In this document: positions 16,064-22,739 of the stretch, piece after piece
How the letters are laid out: each line of letters starts with the position of its first letter
Numbering within the stretch: position 1 is the first letter of the stretch
Assembly (NCBI GenBank): GCA_050290785.1
Contig: JBNKIR010000041.1
Coordinates: forward strand, 1 to 64,000
Source: JAAGZL01 sp050290785
GTDB taxonomy: Bacteria; Pseudomonadota; Gammaproteobacteria; Chromatiales; Chromatiaceae
Reading direction: 5' to 3'
DNA: 64,000 nt
Program-made: the position numbers and the translations under genes
The notes under the pieces: generated by a model
Told to the model about the DNA's origin: nothing
Seen by the model: only the letters and a program-made list of their open reading frames with translations
Databases searched by the model: none

Positions 16064-16795
16064 ATGGTAGAAACAATAGGTATTGCGAGTTGTGTTTCAG
16101 CCCCTGGTCCAGAAGATCGTTCTTTCCAGATTATTCCCTCTGGAGAATTTCGCGCTATCGATGGCCGACCAAAGGATGTTGCTTGTTGGCGCTTAAATAA
16201 AGCCAATGCACTATCCATAATCCAAAAGGTTCGCACCCGTAGCAAGCCACTCCTGATTGATTATGAGCATCAAACGCTCAACACAACAATGAATGGCAAA
16301 CCGGCTCCGGCCGCAGGCTGGATTGGAGACCTAGAATGGAAGGATGGAATGGGGATATTTGCTATAGGTACAGATTGGACTGAAAAAGCACAAGCATTCC
16401 TAAGAGCCAAGGAGTATCGCTATATCTCTCCTGTATTTACATACAACAAAAATACAGGAGATATCCTGGATATATTGCATATCGCGTTAACAAATAATCC
16501 TGCGTTACCTCAACTTCCAGAAGTGACGTTACAGGCTGCAGCAAAATCGCTCCCAGTCCCAATTGTTTCCTATCAGTATGAGGATGTTATTTTGTCAGAT
16601 GAAGAAATAACAATATGTAGGTTACTGAACTTGCCTATTACCGATTACATACGAACCAAGCATCAGGATCATGTAGAAGCATTATCCACACAGGAATTAA
16701 TTAATTCTGGAATCTCATCACAAGAGCTGGCTATTTGCAGACAGATGGATATTGATCCGAAAGATTACCTAGCAACGAAGAATCAAGTTAACTAA
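16064..16795 (+). CDS. Mu gpI-like phage head maturation protease (short form)
   Basis: 243 residues with the Mu I protease pattern: PLLIDYEHQT, APAAGWIGDLEWKDG, AKEYRYISPVFTYN and ALTNNPALPQLPE. In Mu gpI (about 360 residues) the C-terminal part doubles as the scaffold (gpZ). Here that part is about 120 residues shorter: after residue 180 come two similar repeats, EEITICRLLNLPITDYIRTK and QELAICRQMDIDPKDYLATK. The major capsid gene that normally follows is missing. The protease therefore has no visible substrate in the element; it may be a remnant or serve another purpose. Confidence 0.82.
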   Translation: MVETIGIASCVSAPGPEDRSFQIIPSGEFRAIDGRPKDVACWRLNKANALSIIQKVRTRSKPLLIDYEHQTLNTTMNGKPAPAAGWIGDLEWKDGMGIFAIGTDWTEKAQAFLRAKEYRYISPVFTYNKNTGDILDILHIALTNNPALPQLPEVTLQAAAKSLPVPIVSYQYEDVILSDEEITICRLLNLPITDYIRTKHQDHVEALSTQELINSGISSQELAICRQMDIDPKDYLATKNQVN

Positions 16796-16821
16796 AGAAA
16801 ATGACCTTATGAGGTAGCACT

Positions 16822-17196
16822 ATGGCAATTCGTCTAGCAACACAACGTTGGGAATATGTATTGAAGGAAGACAGGGATAGTAAAGATCCTACTATCTTCG
16901 TTGTCAGAGAACTTACAGCCGGACAGCGGTCAGAGCTGACGTCGATGTTTGGACGTCTATCTGTGGCTCAAAAAAAGTCGCCGATCGCCCTAACTGAGGA
17001 AATGAACAAGATCCATAGAGATGTCTGCGACATAGGTATTGCGGAGGTACGCAACGTCCTAGATGCGGACGGGAATCCGATGGATCTTGAGCCGGTACAA
17101 ATTCTGGATTTACTGCGTGACAGCAATCCTATAAGAGAACTGTCAGAAGAAATCCTGAGGAGAAATCGAATCTCTGAGGAAGAGGAAAAAAACTGA
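16822..17196 (+). CDS. Phage tail assembly chaperone (G-type, upstream frame)
   Basis: 124 residues, acidic and helical, ending EEEEKN. It has the position, size and organisation of lambda gpG: a short frame directly before a second frame and the tape-measure gene. At its end the heptamer A_AAA_AAC occurs in the reading frame one codon before the TGA, and a strong hairpin follows, so a fraction of ribosomes should shift by -1 and make a fusion of about 232 residues with the next frame. In siphophages the two products (G and GT) coat the tape measure and recruit tail tube subunits. The protein family is inferred from this architecture rather than from sequence recognition. Confidence 0.75.
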   Translation: MAIRLATQRWEYVLKEDRDSKDPTIFVVRELTAGQRSELTSMFGRLSVAQKKSPIALTEEMNKIHRDVCDIGIAEVRNVLDADGNPMDLEPVQILDLLRDSNPIRELSEEILRRNRISEEEEKN

Positions 17197-17222
17197 TACA
17201 GGCCACTCATGCATGGGTGGCC
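17187..17222 (+). promoter_or_regulatory. Programmed -1 ribosomal frameshift signal
   Basis: The slippery heptamer A_AAA_AAC lies at 17187-17193 in the zero frame, immediately before TGA (17194-17196). Seven bases later GGCCACTCAT (17201-17210) can pair with ATGGGTGGCC (17213-17222), a long stem with one G-T pair whose innermost pairs probably stay open. A -1 shift continues as CTG ATA CAG into the 17217-17519 frame with no stop. Heptamer, spacing and stem agree with well-studied -1 signals. Confidence 0.86.
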
Positions 17223-17519
17223 GGTAAAGATTGTGTAGATTGTCCTCGGTCTGATGAGGGCAAGATGCCGCTAGAACCAGAACGATGTCGAAGCGAGCAG
17301 CCTGAGCTATGGATCAGTGGTTCCGAACCAAACAGTGAATGTCCAGCACGTTTGATTCCACAGCTGACTTGGTTGTTTCGTATCTGGATCTGGGCAGAGA
17401 AAGGACAGTTACCAAAGCCAGGCGGCAGTCTGGATCAGCCGGCATGGCTAATGGATGCGCTGGGATTGATATCCAGTGCTGTGATTGATCATACAGAACC
17501 GCAAAGAGAGAGCACATAA
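17193..17519 (+). CDS. Tail assembly chaperone T-extension, made by -1 frameshift
   Basis: 108 codons from CTG 17193 to TAA 17517-17519, in the -1 frame relative to the upstream chaperone. A GTG at 17217 could start it independently, but that codon is buried in the frameshift hairpin and has no ribosome binding site. The first half has several cysteines (KDCVDCPRSDEGKMPLEPER, then C, and SEC), recalling a zinc-binding pattern; the second half is Trp-rich (PQLTWLFRIWIWAEKGQ). As the T part of a GT fusion it should contact the tail tube protein. Its stop overlaps the tape-measure ATG (TAATG). Confidence 0.72.
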   Translation: MIQATHAWVAGKDCVDCPRSDEGKMPLEPERCRSEQPELWISGSEPNSECPARLIPQLTWLFRIWIWAEKGQLPKPGGSLDQPAWLMDALGLISSAVIDHTEPQREST

Positions 17520-19702
17520 TGCCGCTACAACTTGGAAAAGATATGAAATTGTCGCTGTTGTTAACGGCAAAGAATATGATGTCCAAAGGTGTAAAGGATG
17601 CAAAAGGCGACGTTCAGGATCTAACTAAAACAGCTCAAAAATCTGCCAAGCAGATTGAGACTGCATATTCAAATCTAGGCATCCGCAGCCGCAAAGAGAT
17701 AGATCGCGAAATTCGCAGGATGCAGGCCAGCTACAAACGTCTGACTGCATCTGGCGAGCTTTCAGCGAAGGAACAAAAAAGGGCATTCAAGGCTCTGCAA
17801 AATCAGATTAAATCTCTGCGCACAGAAGCCAAGGGAGCGCAGACCGATTTTAAGGGATTGACGCGAGACCTCTCGGCGTTGGGAGGTTTGGTCATTGGCT
17901 CTGCTGTTGTCGGCGGAATACGCAGTATCGTCGACGCTGGTGTCGAGATGCAGCGCATTGAGCAGTCACTAAAAGCTGCTGTTGGTAATGAGAAGTTTGC
18001 AGCAGAAATGAAGTTTATTCGGTCTGAAGCTGATCGCCTTGGACTTTCTTTGCGCAGTGCATCTCGAGATTACGCTCAGATGGCTGCATCTGCCAAAGGT
18101 ACCAGTCTGGAGGGACAAAAAACACGCGATATTTTCAAGGCGGTAGCTGAAGCTAGTGCTGTGATGGGTTTAAGTGCTGAGGATACTTCCGGCGCGATTC
18201 GTGCTATTAATCAGATGATAAGCAAGGGTACTGTATCGGCCGAAGAGCTGCGCGGACAACTTGGCGAGCGTCTGCCTGGTGCATTCCAGATTGCAGCTAG
18301 ATCCATGAATGTCACAACTGAAGAACTGGGGAAGATGTTAGAACGCGGCGAATTAATGGCAGACCAGTTCCTCCCTCGCTTTGGTCGACAAATAACTAAA
18401 GAAATGGGAAACCGAGTTGAGGAAGCTACCAAACGGGCTGCAGCGTCATTTAAACGTCTCGAAACCGCATGGTTTGATATTAAGGTAAGTATCGCAAACT
18501 CAGGATTGCTTGAGGCGCTTGCTGGCGCTGCAGAAACAGGATCAGAACACCTCAAAAATATCTTTGCTGGCCTCGAATCAATGAGACTGGTATTTCCTTA
18601 TATGGCCAACTCAATTATAGCTACGGGCGAGGAACAAAAGATACTTGATGAGATATTTGATCAAAGCACAAATGCATTATTAACAAAATATGGGCTGTTA
18701 AAAGAAGAGGCCAATGAGTTCGGTAAAGCTGGCGCTAAGGCTGGTATGAAAACTGCTGATGGACTTAAAGAGGCAACCAAGGAAGCAACTAAATTAGAAT
18801 CTGAACTCAAGGCATTGGGCACTAACTCCACTAAGTCACTAGAACCTACTCTCAAAATACTGAATAAACTGAGCGAATCCCTGGAGGATCAGTATCAAAA
18901 ACAAGCGGCGTTGCGAGAAAAAATCTTTAACGCTGTTGGTGGGGCCGCTGGTGGTTATTTCAAAGACCAGCTGAGATCCATTAAAGAAGAAGCTAAGCAA
19001 ATGCTAGGTGCTAGCATCGCCGAAGCAGATATCAGCGCCTACGTTGAGCAACAACTTAGTAAGCTACGCCAACAATTAACCCAAGCAGGTGCCGTTAATC
19101 AGGCGCTAGAGATCGGTGGTATTAACGGTATTCAGGCCGATTCCATAGTTTCAGAATTGGCCAATGACTTAGCACAATCAACAACGGAGACAGATAGACT
19201 TAAACAACAGATGACCGAATTGGCCCAAGCCATCAGTAAGGCTGCTGGTAATATAAAGGAGATGTTGCCAGAGAATGAGGCACAACAATTACAGGCGCGA
19301 TTTGATGTACTACGTGAAATGTTACTTGGCGTTGCAGAGAACGCTGATATTCAGGCTAATATAGATACATTACAAGCTCTAAATGCTGTTCACCTCCTAC
19401 AACAAGAATTAGCCAAAATTCCACGTGAGATAGTAACAGTACATAAAATGGTAGTAATGGGTGCTGGCCCTGTTCCAACACCGCCTGTAGCAGGAAGTAG
19501 AGCTACTGGCGGAGAGATAACCCAGGACGGTTACTATCTGATGCATAGGGGCGAAAAGGTTATTTCTAGTGGAAGCCAGACCTTCAATGGCGGTATTACA
19601 ATGAATTTTCCTTCAGGTAATATGAACCAGACAGAAGCTAGAGCATTTGTTCGAAATGTAGTGGCACCAGAATTACAGCGTATGGCCTGGAGAGGCCATT
19701 AA
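17519..19702 (+). CDS. Phage tail tape measure protein
   Basis: 727 residues. The N-terminal 120 residues are coiled coil (SKQIETAYSNLGIRSRKEID). Residues about 120-300 form the conserved tape-measure domain: LGGLVIGSAVVGGIRSIVDA, GVEMQRIEQSLKAAVG, GLSAEDTSGAIRAINQMISK, GTVSAEELRGQLGERLPGAF. The helical C-terminal half ends in a Gly-rich region, RATGGEITQDGYYLMHRGEK, common at tape-measure ends. It would set tail length in a siphophage, but this element has no tube, terminator or tip genes. The frame is complete, and only 117 bases separate it from the right end, so everything normally downstream has been lost. Confidence 0.87.
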   Translation: MPLQLGKDMKLSLLLTAKNMMSKGVKDAKGDVQDLTKTAQKSAKQIETAYSNLGIRSRKEIDREIRRMQASYKRLTASGELSAKEQKRAFKALQNQIKSLRTEAKGAQTDFKGLTRDLSALGGLVIGSAVVGGIRSIVDAGVEMQRIEQSLKAAVGNEKFAAEMKFIRSEADRLGLSLRSASRDYAQMAASAKGTSLEGQKTRDIFKAVAEASAVMGLSAEDTSGAIRAINQMISKGTVSAEELRGQLGERLPGAFQIAARSMNVTTEELGKMLERGELMADQFLPRFGRQITKEMGNRVEEATKRAAASFKRLETAWFDIKVSIANSGLLEALAGAAETGSEHLKNIFAGLESMRLVFPYMANSIIATGEEQKILDEIFDQSTNALLTKYGLLKEEANEFGKAGAKAGMKTADGLKEATKEATKLESELKALGTNSTKSLEPTLKILNKLSESLEDQYQKQAALREKIFNAVGGAAGGYFKDQLRSIKEEAKQMLGASIAEADISAYVEQQLSKLRQQLTQAGAVNQALEIGGINGIQADSIVSELANDLAQSTTETDRLKQQMTELAQAISKAAGNIKEMLPENEAQQLQARFDVLREMLLGVAENADIQANIDTLQALNAVHLLQQELAKIPREIVTVHKMVVMGAGPVPTPPVAGSRATGGEITQDGYYLMHRGEKVISSGSQTFNGGITMNFPSGNMNQTEARAFVRNVVAPELQRMAWRGH

Positions 19703-19779
19703 TCTGAGGGTAAATTTCACGCTTTGTATTTCTCACAGTAACAAACTAGATTCACGTGCTGTAATTTGTATAAATTGAT

Positions 19780-19819
19780 TTATCGTGAATTTTCGTTGAA
19801 ATTATCTTGTCGCGTTACA
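19780..19819 (-). repeat. Right terminal inverted repeat of the element
   Basis: Read on the minus strand it begins TGTAACGCGACAAGATAATT and carries TCACGATAA at the same distance as the left end. Just inside, the TTCACG motif recurs at 19717-19722 and 19751-19756 and in inverse as CGTGAA at 19784-19789. Repeated transposase sites of this sort are a feature of Mu-type ends. Confidence 0.88.
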
Positions 19820-19825
19820 TGCGAG
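19820..19825. repeat. Right target-site duplication TGCGAG
   Basis: Exact copy of 5641-5646, flush with the terminal ACA of the right end. Its last G is also the first base of the host hairpin at 19825-19858, so the element inserted at the foot of that hairpin. Confidence 0.88.
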
Positions 19826-19858
19826 CCTATTTCTTTTGCTTGTCCAAAAGAAATAGGC
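19825..19858. repeat. Host inverted repeat, 14-bp perfect stem
   Basis: GCCTATTTCTTTTG (19825-19838) and CAAAAGAAATAGGC (19845-19858) form a perfect stem with a 6-base loop. The sequence resembles an intergenic repeat I recall from other gammaproteobacteria. It belongs to the host DNA downstream of xerC. Confidence 0.7.
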
Positions 19859-19894
19859 GAAAGAAAAGACACCCGGGTGTTACACCCTACGGGT
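19859..19894 (-). terminator. Rho-independent terminator of the lptM/dapF-xerC operon
   Basis: On the minus strand ACCCG-TA-GGGTGT-A-ACACCCGGGT folds into a stable bulged hairpin (19894-19871), followed by GTCTTTTCTTTC (19870-19859). It lies about 90 bases after the xerC stop, in the right orientation. Confidence 0.55.
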
Positions 19895-19986
19895 ACCATC
19901 CCGGCAGGAAAGATTGCATCCTGCCTTTATTCTGGTATCCACTGCGGTCACAAAGGGTGGCAAACAACAACCATCTGTAAAACATT

Positions 19987-20910
19987 CTACTCCTCTCTCC
20001 CCTTCTTCCTCCTCGCCCTGGGATGGGCCTTGTCGTAGACATTGGCCAGGTGTTGGAAGTCCAGGTGGGTGTAGATCTGGGTGGTGCTGATGTCGGCGTG
20101 GCCCAGCAGTTCCTGCACGGCGCGCAGGTCGCCAGAGGATTCCAGCATGTGGCTGGCGAAGGAGTGTCTGAGCATGTGGGGGTGGATGCTGCGGGAGGCG
20201 CCATGTTTTAGCGCCCACTGTTTCATGCGTTGCTGGATGGTGCGCGGATGGATACGTCTGCCGCGGCTGCTGACAAACAGTGCCGGCTCTTCCGGTTTGG
20301 CCAGTCCGCCCCGGACCTGGATCCAGCGCTGCAGCGCCTCCACCGCCTTGCGCCCGATCGGCACCTGTCTGGTCTTGGCCCCCTTGCCGGTGACCTCCAG
20401 TTGCGCCGACCGCAGGTCCAGATCGTGCAGGTTGATGGATACCAGCTCCGCCAGACGCAGGCCGGAGGAGTAGAACAGCTCCAGGATGGCCAGATCACGC
20501 AGGCCCAGCGGGTCGTCCTCCGCCACGTCCAGCAGGCTGGAGAGCTGATCTATGTCCAGGGTCGCCGGCAGGCGCCGTTTAACCTTGGGGGCCTTGATGC
20601 CCTGGGCCGGGTTGTTCTCGGCGATGCCCTCGCGCAGCAGATAGTTGAACAGGCTGCGCAGGGATGAGAGTTCACGCTGGATGGTCTTGCCGGAGATATC
20701 AGAACGATGGCGTTTGGCCACGAAGCCCCTTACCTGATGGGGAGCGAGTTGGGGCCAATCATCTATCCCGTTCTGCCGGCACCAGTCCGCGACCAGTTCC
20801 AGATCGCGGGCGTAGTTGGTTATGGTGTGGGGTGAGAGGCGGCGCTCGTGTTGCAGATGCTGCAGGAAGCGGTCGATCCACTCCCGTAACTTGCCATCAT
20901 CGTCCATCAA
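19987..20910 (-). CDS. xerC: Site-specific tyrosine recombinase XerC
   Basis: 307 residues. The N-terminal SAM-like DNA-binding domain (about 1-100, HERRLSPHTITNYARDLELV) is followed by the catalytic domain with the tyrosine-recombinase residues: Arg in SSGLRLAELV, Lys in TGKGAKTRQVP, His-x-x-Arg in HPHMLRHSFASH, His in LLGHADISTTQIY, and the nucleophile Tyr in QIYTHLDF. XerC with XerD resolves chromosome dimers at dif. It overlaps the DUF484 gene by ATGA, in the conserved dapF-DUF484-xerC operon, so it is the housekeeping recombinase and not the integrase of the neighbouring element. The C-terminus HPRARRKKGREE is unusually basic. Confidence 0.96.
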   Translation of the reverse strand: MMDDDGKLREWIDRFLQHLQHERRLSPHTITNYARDLELVADWCRQNGIDDWPQLAPHQVRGFVAKRHRSDISGKTIQRELSSLRSLFNYLLREGIAENNPAQGIKAPKVKRRLPATLDIDQLSSLLDVAEDDPLGLRDLAILELFYSSGLRLAELVSINLHDLDLRSAQLEVTGKGAKTRQVPIGRKAVEALQRWIQVRGGLAKPEEPALFVSSRGRRIHPRTIQQRMKQWALKHGASRSIHPHMLRHSFASHMLESSGDLRAVQELLGHADISTTQIYTHLDFQHLANVYDKAHPRARRKKGREE

Positions 20911-21671
20911 AACCCAGGTTCCAGCACCACCTCCAGGGTCCGGCTGATGATCTCCCCCAGTCGCTGCAGGTATTCGGTGCCCATGTCTGAGCAGAAGCGG
21001 CTCTCGTTGGCACTGCCGATGGCCAGTACCCCAAGCACCCCTTCGCTCTTGATCGGTATCAGCGCGGTGGATTTTATATCTTCCGCCTGTGATCCGAACA
21101 GATTCTTCAGCTGTTCCGCATCGATCACACCGCAGGTCGGGACCCCGGAATCGAGAAAGTCCCTATAGCCGTCCAGATCTGCGTTGGAGAGGCCATCCAC
21201 CTCGTTGTGGGTGAAGAGATGCAGCTCCACCGCGTCGGCGTCAAAGTCCTCATGCAGTTTATCCTGCAGGGCGTTCAGGCACTCATCAAACCCCACCGAG
21301 TCAATCAGGGTCAGGGTCAATCGATGCATGCGTTTGTTGAGCCTCTCATTGTCGTGACCGATCTCGATCAGCTCTTCCAGGCGCGTCTTGGTCTGATCCA
21401 GCTCCTGGCGCAGACTCTTTACCTGCCTCTCGATCAGGGAGACGGCCTCACCGTTTTCATGGGTCAGGGTAAGCTGGTTCAACAGTTCAGGATGGCCTTC
21501 AAAAAAATCGGGATTGGAACTGAGATAGTCGACCACGGACTCTTCCTGGGTTTGCGGTTGTTCCAGGATGCCTGGGTGGCGTTCAAAGAAATCAGGATTG
21601 GCACTGAGAAAGTTGACTATTGTCTGTTCTTGTTTTTCTGTAAGGCGCGCTTGTTCCATCGTTTCACTCAT
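20907..21671 (-). CDS. DUF484 family protein with duplicated N-terminal motif
   Basis: 254 residues from ATG 21671, which overlaps the dapF stop as ATGA; a start at 21743 would add 24 residues inside dapF. DUF484 proteins have a GAF-like fold (here about 120-254, LHLFTHNEVDGL and GVLGVLAIGSANESRF). The N-terminal motif, normally present once, occurs twice: FLSANPDFFERHPGILEQ and YLSSNPDFFEGHPELLNQL, followed by the usual VSLIERQVKSLRQELDQTK coiled coil. The nucleotide sequences of the two copies are also similar, suggesting a tandem duplication. Function unknown; the place between dapF and xerC is conserved in gammaproteobacteria. Confidence 0.9.
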   Translation of the reverse strand: MSETMEQARLTEKQEQTIVNFLSANPDFFERHPGILEQPQTQEESVVDYLSSNPDFFEGHPELLNQLTLTHENGEAVSLIERQVKSLRQELDQTKTRLEELIEIGHDNERLNKRMHRLTLTLIDSVGFDECLNALQDKLHEDFDADAVELHLFTHNEVDGLSNADLDGYRDFLDSGVPTCGVIDAEQLKNLFGSQAEDIKSTALIPIKSEGVLGVLAIGSANESRFCSDMGTEYLQRLGEIISRTLEVVLEPGF

Positions 21672-22516
21672 ATCTCTATACTCCCCTCGAAAACGCTGGC
21701 GGCAGGTCCGCTCATCAAAACAGGTTGTTTGGTTCCGTTCCACTTTATCATAAGATCGCCTCCAGGTAGCGATACTTCTACCTGTGGATCCAGCACTCCC
21801 TGGACGATCCCGCTCACTACAGCGGCGCAGGCTCCGGTGCCGCAGGCCAGGGTCTCTCCGGTGCCGCGTTCAAATACCCGCAGGCGGATTCTGCCCCGAT
21901 CTATCACCTGCATAAAGCCGACATTCACCCGCTGCGGGAAACGCGGGTGCACCTCCATGTCGGGACCGATCCCGGCGACGTCCGCGGTGTCCACGTCATC
22001 GACCGTAATGACCACATGGGGGTTGCCCATGGAGACCGCACCAACGTTCATATTCCTGCCATTCAGTTCAATAGGGTAGGTGACCTGCTGTGTGTCCGCG
22101 ATGAATGGGATCCTCTCCGGCTCCAGGATGGGCACCCCCATATCCACCCGCACCATATCGGCCCCCTCTACGTTAAGGGTGATGGCCCCGGACAAGGTGC
22201 CGACGTTTATTACGTCCTTATCGGTCAGCCCCTTGGAACGCACGAACATGGCAAAGCAACGGGCGCCGTTGCCACACTGTTCAACCTCTGATCCGTCGGC
22301 GTTATAGATGCGGTAATAAAAGTCGGTGTTCCCGTCCCGCGCGGATTCTACCAGCAGAATCTGGTCACAGCCGACTCCGAAGTGGCGATCGGCGATCTGT
22401 CGGCACTGCCCAGGGGATAGTTCCAGTGGCCTGCTGGTGGCGTCGATGACTACAAAATCGTTGCCCAGGCCATGCATCTTGGTGAATTCAATGCGCCGCG
22501 CCTTGGTGTTGCTCAT
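21668..22516 (-). CDS. dapF: Diaminopimelate epimerase
   Basis: Converts LL- to meso-diaminopimelate for lysine and peptidoglycan synthesis. 282 residues, normal length. Both catalytic cysteines are in their family blocks: the first in EQCGNGARCFAMF and the second in ETLACGTGACAAVVSG; the start KMHGLGNDFVVID is also characteristic. It overlaps DUF484 by ATGA and follows the small lipoprotein gene lptM after 12 bases, matching the lptM-dapF-DUF484-xerC operon of E. coli. No lysA lies between lptM and dapF, unlike in Pseudomonas. Confidence 0.97.
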   Translation of the reverse strand: MSNTKARRIEFTKMHGLGNDFVVIDATSRPLELSPGQCRQIADRHFGVGCDQILLVESARDGNTDFYYRIYNADGSEVEQCGNGARCFAMFVRSKGLTDKDVINVGTLSGAITLNVEGADMVRVDMGVPILEPERIPFIADTQQVTYPIELNGRNMNVGAVSMGNPHVVITVDDVDTADVAGIGPDMEVHPRFPQRVNVGFMQVIDRGRIRLRVFERGTGETLACGTGACAAVVSGIVQGVLDPQVEVSLPGGDLMIKWNGTKQPVLMSGPAASVFEGSIEI

Positions 22517-22528
22517 AAGGGGTCAGTC

Positions 22529-22648
22529 TTACTTGCTCTGTTCCTTCTTCTCTTCGTCCGGCATATAGAGGTCGCCTTTCTGTCCGCAGGCCGATATCAG
22601 GCAAGAGGCAATGAGCAGGGATATGAGTAGCCAAATGGTTTTGGACAT
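22529..22648 (-). CDS. lptM: LptM-type small lipoprotein (YifL-like)
   Basis: 39 residues, read directly from the minus strand: a start MSKTIWLLISLL, a lipobox LISAC with Cys21, and then GQKGDLYMPDE, the hallmark of the YifL/LptM family (CGQKGxLYxP). In E. coli LptM binds the LptD-BamA machinery and helps LptD mature at the outer membrane. The position just upstream of dapF is the conserved one. After the motif the tail is short and charged (EEKKEQSK). Too short for ordinary gene calling, but the lipobox, the motif and the context agree. Confidence 0.88.
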   Translation of the reverse strand: MSKTIWLLISLLIASCLISACGQKGDLYMPDEEKKEQSK

Positions 22649-22739
22649 GATTAAAACTCCGATCAGGGTCTGATAATCAGCCAAGTATAAACCGATGGCG
22701 GTTGGGGGTTAAGCCCTTTTGTCGTTATGCCCGGCTCCC

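Larger units (their letters stand above)
5647..19819 (+). mobile_element. Compact Mu/B3-like transposable prophage element, 14,173 bp
   Basis: The boundaries come from the DNA: 40-bp terminal inverted repeats (5647-5686 and 19780-19819) identical at 30 of 40 positions, both beginning TGT, and a flanking TGCGAG duplication. Inside are a divergent repressor and early operon, a D,D35E transposase, an AAA+ MuB-type ATPase, a Mor-type activator, a Mu I-type protease, a lambda G/GT-type tail chaperone and a tape-measure protein, in the order of B3-like transposable siphophages. The terminase, portal, capsid, tail tube, tip, fibre and lysis genes that complete a roughly 38-kb phage are absent. The remaining frames are uninterrupted. 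It looks competent for transposition (inference) but not for particle production. It splits the spacer between xerC and the hslV side of a conserved host cluster, and its base composition is more AT-rich than its flanks. Confidence 0.93.

Noticed and set aside
16064..19702. Tailocin or gene-transfer-agent cluster
   Set aside because: Only a protease, a chaperone pair and a tape measure are present. Without tube, sheath, baseplate or fibres, no such particle could be formed.
19825..19858. 14-bp stem hairpin as the element's attachment site or end
   Set aside because: The end repeats align flush at 19819, and the matching duplication ends at 19825. The hairpin is host sequence beyond that.
19987..20910. 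Tyrosine recombinase next to the element taken as its integrase
   Set aside because: It is the housekeeping xerC in its dapF-DUF484 operon, outside the element's terminal repeats and target duplication. The element carries its own DDE transposase.
21207..22079. Rightward 290-residue frame across DUF484 and dapF
   Set aside because: It is a shadow of two well-supported leftward genes that are joined by an ATGA overlap.
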